A DNA stretch of 64,000 nt from Bdellovibrionales bacterium (lineage in GTDB: Bacteria; Bdellovibrionota; UBA1018). This document shows, one piece after another, positions 59,468-64,000 of this stretch; positions within the stretch are counted from its first letter, which is position 1, and each line of letters starts with the position of its first letter. Position numbers and translations under genes: made by a program. Where the stretch lies: NCBI GenBank assembly GCA_016786465.1, contig JAEUWC010000024.1, positions 87,575 to 151,574 of the forward strand, given 5' to 3'. The notes beneath the pieces are model-generated. The model worked only from the letters and a program-made list of their open reading frames with translations. It was not told the origin of the DNA and did not search any database.

Positions 59468-60622
59468 TCAGTCACGCTTGGGTCGAAACGCTACTACATT
59501 AGCAGCGATTTCTTCCGGTGGTAGAATTACGAGTTTATCGGTTGCTCCAGCGACCTCAATGCCTGCTAAACGAATATATCGCTGCATCGTTTTAAGATCT
59601 TTCCAGCCTGCGATTTTCATCACCACTGGAGAAGGAACTCCCTGCCTTAGTAATTGTGTACCAAAGCAAGCTCGTAGGGTGTGGAACCGTACCGATGGCA
59701 ACGCATTTTCAAGACAGAAAGTTCTCAGAACTGCCGCTTGAATTCCATTCGCCCATCGATCGAGTCTCGGCAGAATGTATTTTTCATTTCCACGTTCTTG
59801 CCTTAACTCTAGTAGCAACCTCACGCAGTCCTGGCTCATCGGCACGTCTCTCCAATAACCAGCTTTCGTTGTGCCGATCTCTTTTGTCCTACCATTAAAA
59901 GATCGAGCTACTGTGATGAGCTTGTTCTCCCAATCAATGTCTGACCACTGAAGAGCGAACAATTCGCCGTTTCTCATTCCCGTCAACAGTGCTAACGCCC
60001 ACACATGACGCCATTCATGTTTTATTGCAAAGGCAACTTCGACTAATTTTCTGATTTCCCCTATTGTGAGGATCTCAGGTTTTTTCTCATCACCTTTTTT
60101 TAAAACAAGATCATGAACTGGATTACGAGGAATGTTTATCAAACCTTGTTGCATTCCATGATCGAAAATGGATTTTATAATGGTTCGAATTCGACGCCGG
60201 TAGGCAAGGCTTAAACCGTGCTCAGTCATTCGATTGAACGTTTCCATTAAGTCAATTGGGCGAATATCTGCACAGACTACACCGTCGTATTCCGTCATCC
60301 ATTTTTGAGCACATGAATAATAGTCTTCTAATGAAGACTGAGTAATGCTCCCAAATTTCACTCGAATATCGCATTGTGTGCGATACCAGTGATCAATGAC
60401 GCCTTTCCAAGTTTGTCCTGAGACCCTTCGCTTAATTTCTTCTTCTTGAAGTTTCCGTTCTAGATCTTTACGAAGCCTCAGCTCAATTTTCTGAGCCTCA
60501 GATTCGGTACGAACTTTGGAAACCTGTTCGGTAAGTCTTAATGAAGGGACGCGACTACTTGTGACGTGAACTCTAACCTTATAAAAGGTTTCACCTCTTT
60601 TTTGATAGACCTTAATTGCCAT
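59468..60622 (-). CDS. int: Tyrosine-family site-specific integrase
   Basis: 384 residues from the ATG at 60622 (GGAGG 9 bases upstream). N-terminal half: SAM-like/arm-binding region (VYQKRGETFYKVRVHVT). Catalytic domain shows Arg in LLTGMRNGELFALQWSDI, Lys in GTTKAGYWRDVP, HTLRACFGTQLL (His-x-x-Arg) and GWKDLKTMQRYI with Trp and Tyr. It recombines element ends at an attachment site. Its 3' end faces the repeat cluster; the start overlaps the excisionase-like gene, so they form a typical int-xis module. Confidence 0.93.
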   Translation of the reverse strand: MAIKVYQKRGETFYKVRVHVTSSRVPSLRLTEQVSKVRTESEAQKIELRLRKDLERKLQEEEIKRRVSGQTWKGVIDHWYRTQCDIRVKFGSITQSSLEDYYSCAQKWMTEYDGVVCADIRPIDLMETFNRMTEHGLSLAYRRRIRTIIKSIFDHGMQQGLINIPRNPVHDLVLKKGDEKKPEILTIGEIRKLVEVAFAIKHEWRHVWALALLTGMRNGELFALQWSDIDWENKLITVARSFNGRTKEIGTTKAGYWRDVPMSQDCVRLLLELRQERGNEKYILPRLDRWANGIQAAVLRTFCLENALPSVRFHTLRACFGTQLLRQGVPSPVVMKIAGWKDLKTMQRYIRLAGIEVAGATDKLVILPPEEIAANVVAFRPKRD

Positions 60623-60977
60623 ATTGAATGCCTCCGTATCGTTTTGAGGAATCAAGCAATTGGTCTAATTCTACTCGTTTGAAGCGCAGAGCACGCCCCA
60701 ATTTATGAAACGGAACTTTACCTCTACAAACGAGCACCCTAAGCGCTCCGACTGAAGGCAGCCGTAAATATTCAGCTGCTTCGTCGGACGTTAACCAAGT
60801 CAAGTTTTCAAAGAACTTTTGCGAATCACGCGTCCATTTTTTGAGCCGCGGTTCACTTGCTTGTTTTGATTTTACCTCATCTGTGTAGACATTTCTAGAC
60901 TCTGTAGACTTTTCATCCAACGCACTGCCAATTTCTTCTTCTTTATTCCCTTCCTCTTCCCTTATTTTTTCCCCCAT
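60612..60977 (-). CDS. Excisionase-like helix-turn-helix protein
   Basis: 121 residues. The C-terminal HTH_17/Xis fold reads WLTSDEAAEYLRLPSVGALR, VLVCRGKVPFHKLGRALRF, KRVELDQLLDSS. The first 55 residues are charged and disordered. Its stop overlaps the integrase start by 11 bases, which fixes its role as the directionality factor, though a transcription-factor role cannot be excluded. GGAG lies 9 bases before the ATG. Confidence 0.85.
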   Translation of the reverse strand: MGEKIREEEGNKEEEIGSALDEKSTESRNVYTDEVKSKQASEPRLKKWTRDSQKFFENLTWLTSDEAAEYLRLPSVGALRVLVCRGKVPFHKLGRALRFKRVELDQLLDSSKRYGGIQYGN

Positions 60978-61003
60978 CCCTTACTTCTCCCCATCTCCAT
61001 CCA

Positions 61004-61105
61004 CCCGCCGCATACCCCCTAATTTCCTGACCACTACCAATCCATTACTTTAGTAATGTAGATGGGGAGTGGTCAGGAAATTTTAAGAGGGAGAAACGCG
61101 GCGGG
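61004..61105. repeat. Concentric nested inverted repeats upstream of the excisionase-like gene
   Basis: Three dyads share nearly one centre (near 61051): CATTACT/AGTAATG (61043-61049, 61052-61058), AATTTCCTGACCACT/AGTGGTCAGGAAATT (61021-61035, 61068-61082; perfect 15-bp arms), and CCCGCCGC/GCGGCGGG (61004-61011, 61098-61105). CTCCCCATC (60987-60995) and GATGGGGAG (61061-61069) also pair. The structure suits an att core, an oriT/replication signal or a regulator site. It lies in the gap between the int-xis pair and the transfer-type genes. Confidence 0.8.
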
Positions 61106-61162
61106 CGGAGCAGTTAAATTTTTGTTTTTGCTTCTTTTTTCGTTTTCCGCTGCCCGCAACCA

Positions 61163-62032
61163 CTAGGGGGCATGCTTAGCCCCCATGCAGGATGATTTGA
61201 CTGCACGTTCGTCATCCTTTTTGCGTCGAAGATTCATACTCCAGCACACTAAATTTATTCCTGAGCCTTTTAGATCGAATGTTCTGATTGTGCCGAGATC
61301 GCGATCCACGCTTCCGTCACTAATCAGTAAAAACTGATCAGCGTAGCGCTCCACTCGATGCGCATGAGGAAGAACATGTGTTCGATAAATGCGTTTTACA
61401 TTATCAGCAACATGAGTCCCTCGACAGATATAAAGTACACCATCGATTTCAGAAGCAATTGCTAGACCGCGAAGTTTTCGAATGATTCTGCTACCTGATT
61501 TTTGTGTTCGCTCTACTTCGATAGCAATAGTGCAATAGTTTCCTACATTGCACTCAAACGCGATCAAAAGATCGGGATAGGTATGGATTTCCTCGTTTTT
61601 ATCAATCTTAAGCATTTCTCTAATTTTGTCTGAGCGCCACATTTGAAAGTCATGAAACACCTGAGCGTTTGGAAAAATCGTCTTAAAGTGTTTTGCCCAA
61701 ATCACACATTCCTGCCAGTGCTCGAGTGCTTCGGTACTACCTGGAATACGCTTGAGTTCATCTTCAGACACTTTGAGCACTTTCACCAAAACATCTTTCG
61801 CAGGCTCTTTTTGCGTGAGTTCGATATATCGCTGAGAGGATTTTGGTGTCGAACTGTGACGATTTCGAACTAACCCAAGTTTTCTTAGTCTTGCGATTGC
61901 GATATTTAACTTTCGCTTACTCATCATCGGTTCAATCACCGCTCGCAATGTAGTCGGCAATAATGGTCCATGATTAAACAGCATCCAAAGAATCTGCTGT
62001 CCACGCGGACCAATAGAGATAGTGCTACTCAT
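61163..62032 (-). CDS. Winged-helix protein with PD-(D/E)XK-like core (replication-relaxation family type)
   Basis: 289 residues. An N-terminal winged helix (PRGQQILWMLFNHGPLLPTT, LRAVIEPMMSKRKLNIAIAR) is followed by a nuclease-like core: TYPDLLIAFECN, YCTIAIEVERTQKS (P-D...E-x-E). This matches the replication-relaxation/mobilisation family found on plasmids and ICEs. It probably has no active cutting or nicks DNA at a transfer origin. A GGGGGC...GCCCCC hairpin spans its stop (61166-61184). It overlaps the RHH-like gene by 8 bases. Confidence 0.65.
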   Translation of the reverse strand: MSSTISIGPRGQQILWMLFNHGPLLPTTLRAVIEPMMSKRKLNIAIARLRKLGLVRNRHSSTPKSSQRYIELTQKEPAKDVLVKVLKVSEDELKRIPGSTEALEHWQECVIWAKHFKTIFPNAQVFHDFQMWRSDKIREMLKIDKNEEIHTYPDLLIAFECNVGNYCTIAIEVERTQKSGSRIIRKLRGLAIASEIDGVLYICRGTHVADNVKRIYRTHVLPHAHRVERYADQFLLISDGSVDRDLGTIRTFDLKGSGINLVCWSMNLRRKKDDERAVKSSCMGAKHAP

Positions 62033-62333
62033 GTTTCACCTCCGCAGTTTCACGAGATCGTTTTTTCGTTGGCTTGCCCTTAAGATCAGTCAGTGTACGA
62101 ATAAGATCATCGAGATTTATGTTTTCTTGAGATGCAAATGAACGAAGCGAACGCCGAACGTCGATGTGTTTGCTTTGCAGAGTTTTGATATCGACATTTG
62201 ATGTGAGTACGATCTCGTTAATAACATCCGAGTATGAAATCGAACCCGAGTCAAAATCCTCTGATGCTTTATTATAGATGCTCTCAACCTGTGCCCACGA
62301 CTCATCTGAAAAGATAACTTGTAGCTTTTTCAT
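62025..62333 (-). CDS. Small ribbon-helix-helix-like DNA-binding protein
   Basis: 102 residues. MKKLQVIFSDESWAQVESIY starts like RHH/CopG or MobC proteins, and IKTLQSKHIDVRRSLRSFASQENINLDDLI is helical. A Lys/Arg-rich tail ends the chain. The ATG overlaps the stop of the lipoprotein gene (TGATG). It probably binds DNA near the nested repeats, as mobilisation accessory factors do; inference. Confidence 0.55.
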   Translation of the reverse strand: MKKLQVIFSDESWAQVESIYNKASEDFDSGSISYSDVINEIVLTSNVDIKTLQSKHIDVRRSLRSFASQENINLDDLIRTLTDLKGKPTKKRSRETAEVKHE

Positions 62334-62677
62334 CAGCGACTTCCCTTCCTGTTGAGAGTTGATCGTGGAAGTACAAATGGGCTAGGAGGAAGATCGCCAA
62401 AATGCATTTCGGTCAGATCGCTCTGTAGAGATTGACGACGCTCTTCCACTGAGTTGTGGACAAAATATGAAGTCAGGATGCCAAGCCCAGTTCCGATGGC
62501 TGCACCAATCGCAACATCTTCAAAGCTTGTTGAATTCCCTGTGCCGGCACGACCCGCAAACGCGGCCGCCATTCCAGTAGCTCCACCCATTGAGGCTCCA
62601 AGCTGCATGGACTCACTCATTGTGGCGCAAGAAGACGCTAGTGCAGTAATCAGCACTAGAGGCGTATAGATTTTCAT
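62333..62677 (-). CDS. Glycine-zipper lipoprotein
   Basis: 114 residues. The lipobox is ASSC with Cys17 (LVLITALASSCATMSES). MQLGASMGGATGMAAAFAGR and IGAAIGTGLGILTSYFV carry G-x3-G zipper helices, typical of TraT-like and other conjugation or surface exclusion lipoproteins. The tail is Pro/Arg-rich. It is the first gene of a three-gene overlap chain. Confidence 0.7.
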   Translation of the reverse strand: MKIYTPLVLITALASSCATMSESMQLGASMGGATGMAAAFAGRAGTGNSTSFEDVAIGAAIGTGLGILTSYFVHNSVEERRQSLQSDLTEMHFGDLPPSPFVLPRSTLNRKGSR

Positions 62678-62776
62678 TTTACACTCCGTAAGGATTTAAG
62701 TCGTAGAGTGCGATAGTGGTTGGGTTAAGTGGAAAAGTGTTAAAGTAGTTAAAACTAAGAACTTCAAATTACGAAA

Positions 62777-63595
62777 TCAGGTTATTCCCTTTAAAGTATG
62801 TTTAAATGCAGCAATTCGATTATCAGGTAAGATGACCGTCTTGTTTTTCGCGTCAACAGCAGCGGCATAAACAAGATCAAAGTCCATACTCACAAGATAG
62901 TTGATGTTAGTATGTAAAAGCATATTCAAAATGAGCGCATCGGAGTAGCCCGTACCGGTTGTCCCACAAAGACGAGTGGCCTCTGTCCACTCAACATCAG
63001 GTTTAACGAATAAACTCTTTTGGCTTTCTTTATGCGGCGATAGATAAGTGCAAAAACTGTCAATTTCCGTTTCAAGTTCTACAAGTTTACTCTTGAGGTA
63101 GACTTCGCAAATTTTTAGCCAACCCGTTTCGTTGGGAATATCGCGAGCTCGAAATGCTTTTTTAATGTCTTTAATCTCTTTATCGTTGAAATAAGATACA
63201 TTGATATCGAAATCTAAGTCACCAGTTTCAGCAGCACGTTTTTCTTCTTGAGATTCTCTTAAGTTTCTTCGTCCCTTGATTGTGTAAATTTTAGCTCGAG
63301 AACTTTCACTGATGGGTACGTCGACTTCTCCATCAGCGATTGAAACAAGCGCCTCCGTCAGTAATCTTCGACGATGATACTCAAGAAACTCAGATTTCGT
63401 TGTAACGGTTGTATAAAGCGTGATGTTAGCGATTTCATCTAAGTCATCCAAAAACTCGACTACTTTTTCATGTAGCGAATGAGCCTCATCAAAATACGCG
63501 ATGATGATATTAGAGTCGACTACAAGCGTAGTATCCTTGGGTGCCTTCTCAAGTGCGTTTCGAAATGGGCGAAATCCGAGTCGATTTGATGACAT
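62777..63595 (-). CDS. PIN-domain ribonuclease-like protein
   Basis: 272 residues. LVVDSNIIIAYFDEAHSLHE (Asp27), TTKSEFLEYHRR (Glu), TGYSDALILNML (Asp) and VSMDFDLVYAA (Asp) match the PIN active-site carboxylates. The protein is larger than a typical VapC toxin (about 130), with a central charged insertion (NLRESQEEKRAAETGDLDFD). It may be the toxin of a pair with the 66-residue gene upstream. It would cut RNA; the target is unknown. Confidence 0.8.
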   Translation of the reverse strand: MSSNRLGFRPFRNALEKAPKDTTLVVDSNIIIAYFDEAHSLHEKVVEFLDDLDEIANITLYTTVTTKSEFLEYHRRRLLTEALVSIADGEVDVPISESSRAKIYTIKGRRNLRESQEEKRAAETGDLDFDINVSYFNDKEIKDIKKAFRARDIPNETGWLKICEVYLKSKLVELETEIDSFCTYLSPHKESQKSLFVKPDVEWTEATRLCGTTGTGYSDALILNMLLHTNINYLVSMDFDLVYAAAVDAKNKTVILPDNRIAAFKHTLKGIT

Positions 63596-63795
63596 TAAGC
63601 TCCCAATTCAGGATCGCGTGCGATCTTCTTTTCGGGTGTATTAACTGTTGATTTCTTGTGCTCAGAATCTTTTTCTGAGCGCTCAATTTCAACAAATGTA
63701 TTCCGAAGATCTTCTAGTTGCTCCTTGGTCGGTTTACGACTAACAATCTCCTGAACTTTCAGCCGAATCTCTTTGAATTTTCTTTTTTTAGTCAT
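63595..63795 (-). CDS. Small charged protein, candidate antitoxin
   Basis: 66 residues, very rich in Lys and Glu (KKRKFKEIRLKVQEIVSRKP), no recognised DNA-binding fold. Its stop shares one base with the PIN gene start (TAATG), a typical antitoxin-toxin arrangement. It is probably an antitoxin, but no family is identified. Confidence 0.6.
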   Translation of the reverse strand: MTKKRKFKEIRLKVQEIVSRKPTKEQLEDLRNTFVEIERSEKDSEHKKSTVNTPEKKIARDPELGA

Positions 63796-63870
63796 GACTT
63801 AGGCGCTCACTTTCTTGATACAATATAACAAACATTCTCGATCTCCAAGTGTTGAATATCATAGCCATTT

Positions 63871-64000
63871 TTAGATTACCCACCTTGGAAACCTCACTCG
63901 AAACACATGAGACGCGCCCTCTGGGGTGTCCTCACCATGAGCAACAAGCACAGCGCCCATGCCTGTAGGTAGTGTTTTCAGCATATCCGGTGACGCACGA
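63871..64000 (-). CDS. C-terminal end of an unrecognised protein (continues beyond the window)
   Basis: The frame gives 42 residues (begins RASPDMLKTLPTGMG, ends RVRFPRWVI) before the TAA at 63871. The phrase GMGAVLVAHGEDTPEGA recalls the tail of conjugative coupling or transfer proteins, but this is only a guess. It is transcribed towards the PIN pair. Confidence 0.55.
   Translation of the reverse strand, partial: RASPDMLKTLPTGMGAVLVAHGEDTPEGASHVFRVRFPRWVI

Noticed and set aside
61166..61184. GGGGGC...GCCCCC hairpin as a terminator
   Set aside because: It spans the stop codon of the 61163 gene but lacks a T-run on the minus strand, so termination is not supported.
1..64000. CRISPR arrays and rRNA or tRNA genes
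   Set aside because: No regularly spaced repeats with spacers and no complete tRNA cloverleaf or rRNA sequence were found by reading both strands.

Overview
The window reads as chromosome of a Gram-negative bacterium. It has an LpxL-type acyltransferase, an RND exporter with an outer-membrane partner, several beta-barrel candidates and many signal-peptide or lipobox proteins. Glu is mostly GAA, Shine-Dalgarno sites are AAGGAG-like where present, and genes are packed with short convergent overlaps. The many orphan secreted proteins suggest a Bdellovibrionota-like (Oligoflexia/Bdellovibrio-type) genome, but no rRNA or tRNA is present to prove that; taxonomy is inference. About 2-55.7 kb is dense core-like chromosome. 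From about 55.7 kb the sequence becomes visibly more AT-rich and turns into accessory DNA.

Layout. 0-5.5 kb: small secreted proteins, a VOC protein, a double GNAT protein and an LpxL-like acyltransferase. 5.5-10.7 kb: a minus-strand run of an Ig-like lipoprotein, a reverse transcriptase with intact YGDD, and a polytopic membrane protein joined to the RT by an ATGA overlap. 10.8-20.4 kb: an ArsR/SRPBCC pair with a readable operator-promoter, a secreted trypsin-like protease, outer-membrane and HEXXH secreted proteins, and a TetR regulator. 20.4-24.9 kb: an RND exporter continuous with a LolA-like protein, followed by a DUF1302-like outer-membrane protein. 25-35.9 kb: radD, an acyltransferase-3, CoA-transferase, CBS, SRAP, amino-acid permease and hydrolase genes. 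35.9-40.2 kb: a CarH/LitR-like B12-binding MerR regulator with an OsmC gene, divergent from folE-orphan-SDR, resembling light-inducible clusters of other bacteria.

41.7-49.3 kb is a block of exported proteins. It is dominated by a 1650-residue protein with an M48-like HEXXH region near the N-terminus and an ABC1/UbiB-like kinase region at the C-terminus. A second exported kinase-like protein lies nearby. The start codon of the giant gene sits at the centre of a perfect 28-bp palindrome. 49.4-55.7 kb holds NmrA-like, AraC, HxlR, SDR, pirin, nuclease and lipoprotein genes.

55.7-64 kb is accessory. It carries an orphan gene with an McrA-like HNH nuclease, a PD-(D/E)XK nuclease flanked by two copies of a hairpin repeat, a cluster of palindromes and inverted repeats, then a tyrosine integrase, an excisionase-like gene, nested concentric dyads, plasmid/ICE-type genes (PD-(D/E)XK winged-helix, small RHH-like protein, glycine-zipper lipoprotein), a PIN-domain pair and a truncated gene at the edge. 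The integrase end faces the repeat cluster, so an integrative element most likely begins near 59.4 kb and runs off the right edge.

The strongest candidates for undescribed biology are the RT plus membrane-protein operon and the exported metallopeptidase/ABC1-kinase-like giant with its kinase-like neighbour. Next come the RND-LolA fusion, the CarH-like regulator lacking the usual Trp, and the repeat cluster beside the integrase. No homology search or structure prediction was run; family calls rest on motifs read by eye.
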